Shown here: piece by piece, positions 25,351 to 32,838 of the stretch
How the letters are laid out: each line of letters begins with the position of its first letter
Position numbering within the stretch: position 1 is the first letter of the stretch
NCBI GenBank assembly: GCA_002327925.1
Contig: DCVA01000016.1
Coordinates: 1 to 64,000 of the forward strand
Source: Anaerolineales bacterium UBA2200
Lineage (GTDB): Bacteria; Chloroflexota; Anaerolineae; UBA2200
Direction: 5' to 3'
Length of the DNA: 64,000 nt
Program-made: the position numbers and the translations under genes
The notes under the pieces: generated by a model
Told to the model about the DNA's origin: nothing
Databases searched by the model: none
What the model saw: the letters and a program-made list of their open reading frames with translations, nothing else

Positions 25351-27915
25351 ATGACCGCACGGGTAGAGGGGAGATTCGCCCAGGTCGTCGTTCGCTCCCC
25401 GCTGGGGAGTGGCGACCGAACCACAGCTCGTGGCATGGGTTCGGATGTCCTTGGCACGCGTCAAGAGGTATTCCACTACGACATTCCCGCCGGGATGCAC
25501 GTGCTGCCGGGGCACCTGGTATGGGTGCCGTTTGGACCTCGCGAATTGCCTGGCATTGTCGTGGCCTGTTCGGAAACCTCGCCGGTCAGCGAAACCAGGC
25601 CCATTCTGGCCGTGATCGATTCTCAGCCTGTAATCACACCTTATCAGGTGGGCCTCTCCATCTGGATGGCTGACTACTACCAGACGTCGCTGCACCGCGT
25701 GGTGTGGAGCATGTTCCCCAGTGAGCTTAGCTGGGCGCCCCGGCTGATGATACATCTCTGCGATGAAGCGCTCGAAGGAGTATCCCTTAAGCCGGCTGAG
25801 CAGAGCATTGTTCAGTATCTGCGTGAGAGCGGCCCGGCACGACTGGAGCAGCTGGAGCGTGAGCTCGGCGTCAAGACATTGCGACCAGTCGTTGATCGCA
25901 TGGTGCGCAAGGGCTGGCTGCGCAAAGAGTCTTCTATACGTGGGCCGGAGGTGCGGCCGAAGATGGAGACGGTCATCCACCTCGACACGGCGCCCCGGGA
26001 ACAGGATTGGGCAGCTCTGACCAAAGCTCCGAGACAGCGTGAGGTGCTGAGCTATCTGAACGAGAAAGGCACGAATCAGGGGTTGCCGCTGGAAATTGGC
26101 CTGTCGGAGGTGCTCCGGGCTACTGGTAGCACAGGGAGTGCGGTAAGAGGTCTTCAGAGGCGTGGTCTGCTGCGCCTGAGTGAGATGGAGACGCGACGCG
26201 ATCCCCTGGCCGGTCGTGATTTCGTGTGGTCTGAGCGCCCCCGGTTCGCCCCGGATCAGGAGGCAGCGTGGGAGGAGATCGAGCAGGCCCTGCGCGGCCG
26301 CGAATCCAAGGTGTTTTTGCTGCACGGTGTGACTGGCAGTGGAAAGACCGAGATCTACCTCAGGGCTCTGGAGCAGGCGCTCGGCACCGGGGGTCAGGGG
26401 ATTGTGTTGGTCCCGGAAATCGCGCTCACTCCTCAGACCATCCGCCGGTTTGCAGCGCGCTTTCACGAACGGATGGCGGTGCTTCATAGCAGGCTGTCGC
26501 CGGGGGAGCGATACGACGAATGGCGGCGTATCCGCTCCGGCAAGGCGGATGTTGTCGTAGGGCCTCGTTCAGCTCTCTTCGCGCCCCTCCCGCGCCTCAA
26601 GCTCATCGTGGTCGACGAAGAACACGAGTGGACTTACAAACAGCAGGAAATGCCGTGCTACCACGCGCGGGATGTGGCGGTGAAGCTGGCCGAATTGACC
26701 GGGGCGGTTGTCATCCTCGGTTCTGCGACACCCGATGTCGGCTCGTACTATCGCGCCAAAAGAGGGGAGTATTCTCTGCTGCGACTGCCCAGGCGCATTG
26801 CTGGACATGAGCAGAGTATCCGGGCTCATGCGCAGGGAGACGGAACCGTTCCCGCCAGTGCACAGAGCCCAGGGCCACACTACATGGAATTACCGCCTGT
26901 GGAGGTGGTTGACCTGAAGGCTGAGCTGCGGGCCGGAAACCGCAGCCCCTTCAGCCGGACGCTGAGGGAGGGCATGGAGGGGGCCCTCGCGGCCGGGCAA
27001 CAGGTGATCCTGTTTCTGAATCGGCGCGGCTCATCCAGCTTTGTCATGTGTCGTGATTGTGGCTATGTAGTGAAGTGCCCTCGCTGCTCTGTGGTTCTCA
27101 CCTACCACGGCGACCGCAGCGACCTGTTATGTCACCACTGCAACTACCACCTCCCTGTGCCCGCCCGGTGCCCTCGGTGTGAGAGCGAGCGCATCCGCTT
27201 CTTCGGCATTGGTACGGAGAAGGTAGCCCAGCTGGTCCACGAGCAGTTCCCGAAGGCTCGCATCCTGCGTTGGGATCGGGATGTGACTGGGGGCAAGGAT
27301 GCGCACGAGCAGATTCTGGATCGGTTTGTTGCGCACGAGGCCGATGTGCTGGTCGGAACTCAGATGATCGCCAAGGGGCTGGATCTGCCTCTGGTTACCC
27401 TGGTCGGCGTGATCACGGCCGATACATCGCTGCATCTGCCGGATTTTCGGGCCGGGGAAAGAACCTTCCAACTGCTGACGCAGGTTGCCGGGCGTGCCGG
27501 GCGAAGCGCTCTGGGAGGGAGAGTGATTATCCAGACCTATGTCCCGGAACACTACTGTATCCAGGCAGCGAGCCACCACGACTATGAGGGTTTCTACCAG
27601 GAGGAGACGGAGTTTCGTCACCAGCAGGGCTATCCGCCCTTTGGCCGCCTGGTGCGGTTGCTGTTCACTCACGTCAGTCTTGAGAGGTGTGAAGCCGAGA
27701 GCACCCGGTTGGAGAAGATGCTTCGGGAGCGCATAGCGCGTGAGGGTATTCCAGCGGTGGACCTGATCGGCCCCGCTCCGTGCTTCGTTGAGCGAATCCG
27801 AGGGCGTTATCGCTGGCATCTGGTGCTGCGAGGCAGCAATCCGGTGAGTGTGCTCGAAGGGGGGAATCTTCCGATGGGCTGGCAGGTAGATGTGGATCCA
27901 GTCAGCCTGCTATAG
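25351..27915 (+). CDS. priA: Primosomal replication protein PriA
   Basis: 3'-5' DNA helicase that restarts stalled replication forks. The 854 residues contain an N-terminal DNA-binding domain and a winged-helix region (about 160-290). Walker A is GVTGSGKTEIYLR near 330, the DEEH box VVDEEHEWTYK follows, and eight zinc cysteines are in the segment from CRDCGYVVKCPRC to CPRCES. The C-terminal helicase lobe has GTQMIAKGLDLP. The gene is complete. Confidence 0.97.
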   Translation: MTARVEGRFAQVVVRSPLGSGDRTTARGMGSDVLGTRQEVFHYDIPAGMHVLPGHLVWVPFGPRELPGIVVACSETSPVSETRPILAVIDSQPVITPYQVGLSIWMADYYQTSLHRVVWSMFPSELSWAPRLMIHLCDEALEGVSLKPAEQSIVQYLRESGPARLEQLERELGVKTLRPVVDRMVRKGWLRKESSIRGPEVRPKMETVIHLDTAPREQDWAALTKAPRQREVLSYLNEKGTNQGLPLEIGLSEVLRATGSTGSAVRGLQRRGLLRLSEMETRRDPLAGRDFVWSERPRFAPDQEAAWEEIEQALRGRESKVFLLHGVTGSGKTEIYLRALEQALGTGGQGIVLVPEIALTPQTIRRFAARFHERMAVLHSRLSPGERYDEWRRIRSGKADVVVGPRSALFAPLPRLKLIVVDEEHEWTYKQQEMPCYHARDVAVKLAELTGAVVILGSATPDVGSYYRAKRGEYSLLRLPRRIAGHEQSIRAHAQGDGTVPASAQSPGPHYMELPPVEVVDLKAELRAGNRSPFSRTLREGMEGALAAGQQVILFLNRRGSSSFVMCRDCGYVVKCPRCSVVLTYHGDRSDLLCHHCNYHLPVPARCPRCESERIRFFGIGTEKVAQLVHEQFPKARILRWDRDVTGGKDAHEQILDRFVAHEADVLVGTQMIAKGLDLPLVTLVGVITADTSLHLPDFRAGERTFQLLTQVAGRAGRSALGGRVIIQTYVPEHYCIQAASHHDYEGFYQEETEFRHQQGYPPFGRLVRLLFTHVSLERCEAESTRLEKMLRERIAREGIPAVDLIGPAPCFVERIRGRYRWHLVLRGSNPVSVLEGGNLPMGWQVDVDPVSLL

Positions 27916-28022
27916 TCCGGACCAGGTTTCGTAAGCGGGTCGGTCCGGGGGAGCGGATGGTGTGCGAAGTGCGGCTGATCATGGCGTCATCCGCGCTGAG
28001 CGCACCCGGAAGAGGTGATCCG

Positions 28023-28769
28023 ATGTGGCCATTTCCCTTTGCCTCTGGCGTGTCCGCGGCACTATGTCTTCTGGCGGGGCTGATTCTGGCATTGCTGGGA
28101 AGCGGGCTCGCGCTGTGCAAGCCGAATGTTGACCGCACTGTTCGATTGCCTCGCTCACTACGTATGACCCTGTCGGCGCTTTTGGTGGTTGGTGCTGCGG
28201 TGGCCTGGTTATTGGGAGCGCGGGGCACGCCTGCGGGACTTTATGCACTTTTCATCCTCCTGGGCATGTTCGCCGGGTTCGTCGGCGACCTGATCATGGC
28301 TCGGTTGATCCCGGTACCCGGTCGGCTCATATGCGGCATGGCGACGTTTGGGGCAGGTCACCTGTGGTATTCGGCGGCATTCGCGTTGCTTGTTGTGCAG
28401 CTAGGGCTGAGGTGGGTGCCTGTCCACCTGTTGTTCACCGTATCACTGCTGCTCTTCAACGGATGGGTCTGGTGGAACCACATCCGCAAGCCGGGTGGCA
28501 GCAGGGCAGTCAATCTTGGCAGTCTGCTCTATGCAATCGTGATCACGGTCATGACTGCGCTGGCCCTATCTTTAGCGGTGCAGAACCGGCATCTCGTTGG
28601 ATTGGGATGTGGGGCCTTGCTGTTCCTGGCTTCCGACCTGATGCTCGGCAACTGGCAGGTGCGCGGGCACGTATGGTCGTCTGTCAATGATGCGATCTGG
28701 ACGACGTATGTTCTCGGTCAGTTGTTAATCGTCTATTCCATAGCGGGTGCACTGAACATTTTGCGGTAG
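28023..28769 (+). CDS. YhhN/TMEM86-family membrane protein, lysoplasmalogenase-like
   Basis: About 248 residues with eight predicted membrane helices. GDLIMA near residue 85 and the C-terminal GALLFLASDLMLG block are the conserved aspartate-bearing motifs of the YhhN family, some members of which hydrolyse the vinyl-ether bond of lysoplasmalogens. The ATG at 28023 with GAAGAGGTG upstream is preferred over an upstream ATG at 27957 that would add a polar stretch. Substrate unproven. Confidence 0.82.
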   Translation: MWPFPFASGVSAALCLLAGLILALLGSGLALCKPNVDRTVRLPRSLRMTLSALLVVGAAVAWLLGARGTPAGLYALFILLGMFAGFVGDLIMARLIPVPGRLICGMATFGAGHLWYSAAFALLVVQLGLRWVPVHLLFTVSLLLFNGWVWWNHIRKPGGSRAVNLGSLLYAIVITVMTALALSLAVQNRHLVGLGCGALLFLASDLMLGNWQVRGHVWSSVNDAIWTTYVLGQLLIVYSIAGALNILR

Positions 28770-28793
28770 TCATACCAACAAGAGAAGGAGTGA

Positions 28794-30302
28794 ATGGTGC
28801 TGATCGAGGGAAAGCTGGGTGAGATTCGGCAGCAAACCGGCGAGCTGGTAGTGGTAAGCCTGTTCGAAGGGGACAATAAGATTGGCGAGAGAACCGCGGC
28901 GCTTGATGCCGTGATAGGCGGCCGGATTCAAGCACTGATCGGATGGGGAGACTTCAAGGGCAGGCTGGGCGAATCGGCCCTCCTGTACCCCGGCGTCGCA
29001 GGCTTGGCGGACAGAGTACTGCTGGTCGGTCTCGGGAAGAGTGACGAGTTCGACGCGGCTCGTGAGCGACAGGTGGCCGCAACAGTGGCGAGGAAAGCGC
29101 AATCGTTAGGAATCACCACCTTTGCCACTGTGCTGCACGGAGCGAGTGCAGGCCAGCTGAGCCACGGTCTGGCTGCTCAGGCTCTGGCTGAGGGCACGAT
29201 TCTGGCTGGCTATCGTGGGGACCTGCACCGAACTGTGAAGGACGACGAGGATCCCGGAAAGGCAGTTGAGCGGGTGAGCGTTTTGGTCGAGAATGAGGCG
29301 CAACTGCCCGAGGTGGAGAGTGGGATTCGAGCCGGTCAGGTAATCGCCTCTGCAGCGAACTGGGCACGCGACCTGGTGAATCAGCCTGCCAATTGCATGA
29401 CGCCCAGGGCACTGGCGGATGAGGCGCATCGAATGGCTGTTGAAGCCGGGCTGGGGTTTGAGCTTCTTGGCCCTGAGGAGATGCGCAAGCTCGGCATGGG
29501 TGCGCTCCTCGGCGTGGCTCAGGGAAGCGCTGAGGAGCCGCGGTTTATCGTTCTGGAGCACAAACCGCAGGGCCAGACTGGTCAGCCAGTGGTGTTTGTG
29601 GGCAAAGGGATCACCTTCGACAGCGGGGGAATCTCGCTGAAGAATCAGGACGGCATGGAAAAGATGAAGGGTGACATGGCAGGTGCTGCGGCCGTTCTGG
29701 CGGCAATGCAGGCAACGGCTGCGCTAGCCATACCCATGTGGGTGATTGGCCTAATCCCTGCCACAGAGAACCTGCCTAGCGGGACCGCATACAGACCCGG
29801 GGATGTGCTCACGAGCATAACCGGAAAGACGATTGAGGTGATCAGCACAGATGCCGAAGGTCGGCTCATTCTTGCCGATGCTCTGGGCTATAGTCAGAGG
29901 TACAACCCGAAAGCTGTCGTGGATCTCGCGACTCTCACGGGAGCTTGTGTTGTGGCACTGGGGAACATAGCAGCAGGGCTCTTTGCTAACGACGATGGAC
30001 TGGCGACCCGAGTGGAGACAGCGTCGCGGGCAAGTGGCGAGAAGGTGTGGCGTATGCCGCTCTGGCGCGAATACGCGGAGCAGATCAAGAGCGATGTGGC
30101 GGACATGAAGAACACGGGAGGGCGACCTGCGGGGGCAATCACGGGGGCGATGCTGCTGAGCAAGTTCGTGGGGACCACACCCTGGGTCCATTTGGACATT
30201 GCTGGCGTGTCTGCTTCGGAGAAGGATACACCCGTCCAGCCGCGAGGTGCTACTGGCTATGGCGTGCGCCTCCTGGTGCAATTGCTGCGCGACTGGCACT
30301 AG
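28794..30302 (+). CDS. pepA: Leucyl aminopeptidase (M17)
   Basis: Cytosolic dinuclear-metal aminopeptidase that removes N-terminal residues from peptides. The 502 residues have an N-terminal macro-like domain and the C-terminal catalytic domain. VGKGITFDSGGISLK near 265 (catalytic lysine and metal aspartate), MKGDMAGAAAV and STDAEGRLILADAL near 350 are the M17 signature. The usual NTDAEGR is STDAEGR here. The start has GAAGGAG upstream. Confidence 0.96.
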   Translation: MVLIEGKLGEIRQQTGELVVVSLFEGDNKIGERTAALDAVIGGRIQALIGWGDFKGRLGESALLYPGVAGLADRVLLVGLGKSDEFDAARERQVAATVARKAQSLGITTFATVLHGASAGQLSHGLAAQALAEGTILAGYRGDLHRTVKDDEDPGKAVERVSVLVENEAQLPEVESGIRAGQVIASAANWARDLVNQPANCMTPRALADEAHRMAVEAGLGFELLGPEEMRKLGMGALLGVAQGSAEEPRFIVLEHKPQGQTGQPVVFVGKGITFDSGGISLKNQDGMEKMKGDMAGAAAVLAAMQATAALAIPMWVIGLIPATENLPSGTAYRPGDVLTSITGKTIEVISTDAEGRLILADALGYSQRYNPKAVVDLATLTGACVVALGNIAAGLFANDDGLATRVETASRASGEKVWRMPLWREYAEQIKSDVADMKNTGGRPAGAITGAMLLSKFVGTTPWVHLDIAGVSASEKDTPVQPRGATGYGVRLLVQLLRDWH

Positions 30303-30303
30303 T

Positions 30304-31215
30304 CTACTGCTTGCTCTTTCGCCAGCCATTGGCAGTGGCTTCCTGCTCAGTGCAGAACCAACGTTCCCCTTTGTTGGGATCGATGACGGTCTGCTCATAG
30401 TAGCGCTGCCCCGGAAGGTGGTAGATTTTCTCACCACTTGAGCTGATATTCCCTTTGATGCTGCAGCCGGCAGAGGGCGCAATGCAACCCTGTGGGCACC
30501 CAGAAGGTGGAGCGTTGGTCGCAGTCGGCGATTGGGCCGTGGACGTTGGCGCGGCGATGGTTGGGGTGGGCGTAGCCGTGTGCGTAGGAGTCGAGGTAGG
30601 GCGACACGAGGTCAGGCCAGTCTGGCGGGCCTGCTGTTCTACTTGCTGCAGATAGCTCTGGTACTTGATGTCAGGCGGGTAGGCTTTGGCAACGGCATAA
30701 CCCATGGCAACAAGCTCTGCGTTGACCAGCACGTACTTGCCCGGCGTGATCAGCCATACATAGCGCAGTAGGCGGTCGTAGGTGTCTGTGTCGCTCGTAT
30801 CTTTCTCCAGATACACAGCCTTGTTCTGGCTGAACACCAGGTAAGAGTTGAACCGGGAGGACTCAGTGTAGCAGGGATCATCGACTTCCGGGGCATTGAT
30901 CCCAATGTAGCGCACGGAATACGTCTTGTCGTCCATGGTCACCTGGATGGTGTCACCATCGGTTACACTGAGCACCCGGGCGTACTGCCATCCTTCGCGG
31001 ACGGCAAGCGTGGCAGGAGTGGAGGTGGAAATTGGGGTTAGGGTCGGGAAGGGAGTGTAGGTTGGTGCAATGCTGCAGGTCGGACAGGGCGTAGAGAATC
31101 GCTGGATGGCCGCGCAACCGGTGGACAGACAGAGCAACAGAATGTGGACGGCAATTGTCCACAGGGGTAAGCGAAGCCGCTCTGCGAGTGCCTGGGCACA
31201 CACCGATTGTGTCAT
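30304..31215 (-). CDS. Secreted thermonuclease-like lipoprotein with C-terminal sunset-type domain
   Basis: Predicted lipoprotein: the first helix ends in LSTGC, a lipobox. A Thr/Pro-rich linker follows, then a staphylococcal-nuclease-like domain from about residue 80. In it VTDGDTIQV, RYIGINAPEVD and DRLLRYVWL match the metal and catalytic region (Asp, Arg, Glu). A second Thr/Pro-rich linker leads to a C-terminal module (IKGNISSSGEKIYHLPGQ...) common after bacterial nucleases. It would degrade extracellular nucleic acids. The promoter at 31227-31255 predicts a very short leader for this ATG, so the true start may be slightly downstream. Confidence 0.88.
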   Translation of the reverse strand: MTQSVCAQALAERLRLPLWTIAVHILLLCLSTGCAAIQRFSTPCPTCSIAPTYTPFPTLTPISTSTPATLAVREGWQYARVLSVTDGDTIQVTMDDKTYSVRYIGINAPEVDDPCYTESSRFNSYLVFSQNKAVYLEKDTSDTDTYDRLLRYVWLITPGKYVLVNAELVAMGYAVAKAYPPDIKYQSYLQQVEQQARQTGLTSCRPTSTPTHTATPTPTIAAPTSTAQSPTATNAPPSGCPQGCIAPSAGCSIKGNISSSGEKIYHLPGQRYYEQTVIDPNKGERWFCTEQEATANGWRKSKQ

Positions 31216-31226
31216 AGGCAGCAGGG

Positions 31227-31255
31227 ATGATACCTCTTTCCCGATACCAGGGCAA
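31227..31255 (-). promoter_or_regulatory. Candidate promoter of the nuclease gene
   Basis: On the minus strand, TTGCCC (31255-31250) and TATCAT (31232-31227) with 17-base spacing, just upstream of the nuclease start codon. Confidence 0.45.
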
Positions 31256-31317
31256 CTGGTGCCTGGAGGGGAGGCGGCTGTGTGGAGGGGTGAAAGATCA
31301 AACAAAACGGAGCTGGC

Positions 31318-32598
31318 ATGGAAGATCATGTGAACATCGCACTGCCCTACGGGAGGGAATTCGTTTCGCTGTGCGTGCCTCGCCGAAATCTGCTCGACGT
31401 CCTGGAGCCGGGTGATGCGCCCGGGGTAGAAAACCCGATGGAAGCGATGCGTTGTGCACTGCAGCACCCCATTGGCCGCCCTCCTTTGCGAAATATGGTG
31501 AGGTCGGGGCAGAAGGTCGTCATCCTGGTGGACGACAACACGCGCCCTACTCCCGCGTATCAGGTGCTGTCGGCTCTGCTGGAAGAGTTGCAGGTGGAGC
31601 AGAATCACCTGGATGTGCGCTTCCTGGTTGCGACGGGGACGCATCGGCCTATGACAGGTGACGAGGTGGTCAGCAAGGTTGGTGCCGATATTGCGAGCCG
31701 CTACTCGGTGATCAACCACCGCTGGGCAGATGCGGATGCGCTGGTCGACCTGGGGAGGACGCTAAATGGGACTCCCATCCAGGTGAATCGTATGGTGGTC
31801 GAGTCTGATCTGGTCATTACGGTTGGGACCACGGTCCCTCACTGCCTGGCTGGCTGGGCTGGCGGGGCAAAGATGATTCAGCCGGGAGTCAGCGGTGAGG
31901 ACACAACGAATCTGACCCATGCCCTGAGCATGATGAGCCCGATGCCGCATCTGGGGCGCCTTGACAATCCGATTCGGATGGAGATCGAACAGATCGTGCA
32001 GAGTGTTAAGCTGGATATGGCTATCTGCTGTGTGCTCAACCAGCGCGGCGAATTTGTTCATATCGTTGCGGGTGACTCGCTGGCGGCGCACCGCCGCAGT
32101 GTGGAGCTGGCGACCCCCATCTGGGTGCGCCCTGTGCAGGCTCTGGCTGATGTGGTGGTGGTCAGTTCATACCCGTCGGATGTAGACTACTGGCAGGGAA
32201 TCAAGGGATTGTTCGCTGCTGAGCTCATCGTGAAGCGGGGGGGTGATATCATACTGGCTACACCCTGCCCCGAAGGGATCGCCGGAACGCCGGAACACGA
32301 GAGGACGATTTCGGCGCTCGCCGGGATCCCCTCGCGAGAGATGCGAATGCGTGCCAGACAGGCAGGATTGAGAGATCTGGCGGGAGTGAACACGGCAGTC
32401 GTCGCAGCTCGGATCAACGAGCTGGCCTGGGTCAGTGTCTTCACTTTGATGAGCGATGCGCAACTTGCGGTACTTGGGCATACGCGGGCCGTCTCTGTGC
32501 AGGAGGGCCTTTGCCGCGCGCTGAGTCGACAGGGACCGGATGCCAGAGTGCTGGTGATAACGCACGGCGGGGATATCTGCCCTGCCCTTTCCGTGTGA
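31318..32598 (+). CDS. Nickel-pincer lactate racemase family protein (LarA-like)
   Basis: Member of the LarA family, whose founding enzyme racemises lactate with a nickel-pincer nucleotide cofactor. The 426 residues keep DDNTRPTP near 75, ATGTHRPM near 105 (a catalytic histidine) and PHCLAGWAGGAK near 175-186. The last of these holds the histidine and the lysine that anchors the cofactor in LarA. No larB, larC or larE is nearby, so the cofactor genes must be elsewhere. Many LarA homologues act on other 2-hydroxyacids, and the substrate is open. Confidence 0.87.
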   Translation: MEDHVNIALPYGREFVSLCVPRRNLLDVLEPGDAPGVENPMEAMRCALQHPIGRPPLRNMVRSGQKVVILVDDNTRPTPAYQVLSALLEELQVEQNHLDVRFLVATGTHRPMTGDEVVSKVGADIASRYSVINHRWADADALVDLGRTLNGTPIQVNRMVVESDLVITVGTTVPHCLAGWAGGAKMIQPGVSGEDTTNLTHALSMMSPMPHLGRLDNPIRMEIEQIVQSVKLDMAICCVLNQRGEFVHIVAGDSLAAHRRSVELATPIWVRPVQALADVVVVSSYPSDVDYWQGIKGLFAAELIVKRGGDIILATPCPEGIAGTPEHERTISALAGIPSREMRMRARQAGLRDLAGVNTAVVAARINELAWVSVFTLMSDAQLAVLGHTRAVSVQEGLCRALSRQGPDARVLVITHGGDICPALSV

Positions 32599-32599
32599 T

Positions 32600-32628
32600 T
32601 TGACAGCGTGGGTGGAATGTTATACAAT
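32600..32628 (+). promoter_or_regulatory. Promoter of rpoC
   Basis: TTGACA (32600-32605) and TACAAT (32623-32628) with 17-base spacing, starting one base after the larA-like stop codon. It lies about 210 bases upstream of the rpoC start codon. Confidence 0.82.
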
Positions 32629-32635
32629 GTACGGC

Positions 32636-32838
32636 TTGGCTAGCAGCCTCTCGGGGAATCCGAGAGACCAAGTTCGTCAATGCCTGGAACTTTACGAGCT
32701 TGGTCGGTCGTCAGCCCTACATAGCGGCGAGAAAGGACTCGGCTCTTGTCTCCCACCTATCGCAACACCGGACGAAGCGGTGTGGTCTGAAGGTGGGAGG
32801 GATTCCGAGCTTTTTTGCTGTCCATAGGAGGAACGCGC
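32636..32838 (+). promoter_or_regulatory. Structured 5' leader of rpoC with attenuator-like hairpin
   Basis: The leader contains a small hairpin CTCTCGG/CCGAGAG (32648-32666). Further on, a long hairpin spans 32738-32809: CTCGG/CCGAG at the base, CTCCCACCT/AGGTGGGAG (32750-32758 with 32791-32799) in the middle, and a CACACC-like inner stem around 32763-32785. Six T residues (32811-32816) follow directly. The ribosome site AGGAGG of rpoC begins about 10 bases later. Since the promoter is upstream and no room remains for another, rpoC transcription must pass this terminator-like structure. No T-box or known riboswitch motif is seen. Confidence 0.6.
32738..32816 (+). terminator. Terminator-like attenuator in the rpoC leader
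   Basis: Bulged long hairpin followed by TTTTTT, as described for the rpoC leader. It could also end transcripts from the larA-like gene, but it lies downstream of the rpoC promoter. Confidence 0.62.

Noticed and set aside
24262..26487. 741-residue minus-strand frame across gmk, MEMO1 and priA
   Set aside because: Overlaps three well-supported genes on the other strand; composition is that of an antisense frame.
32815..32838. Upstream TTG start for rpoC
   Set aside because: It lies in the attenuator T-run, and the GTG at 32839 has AGGAGG at proper spacing.
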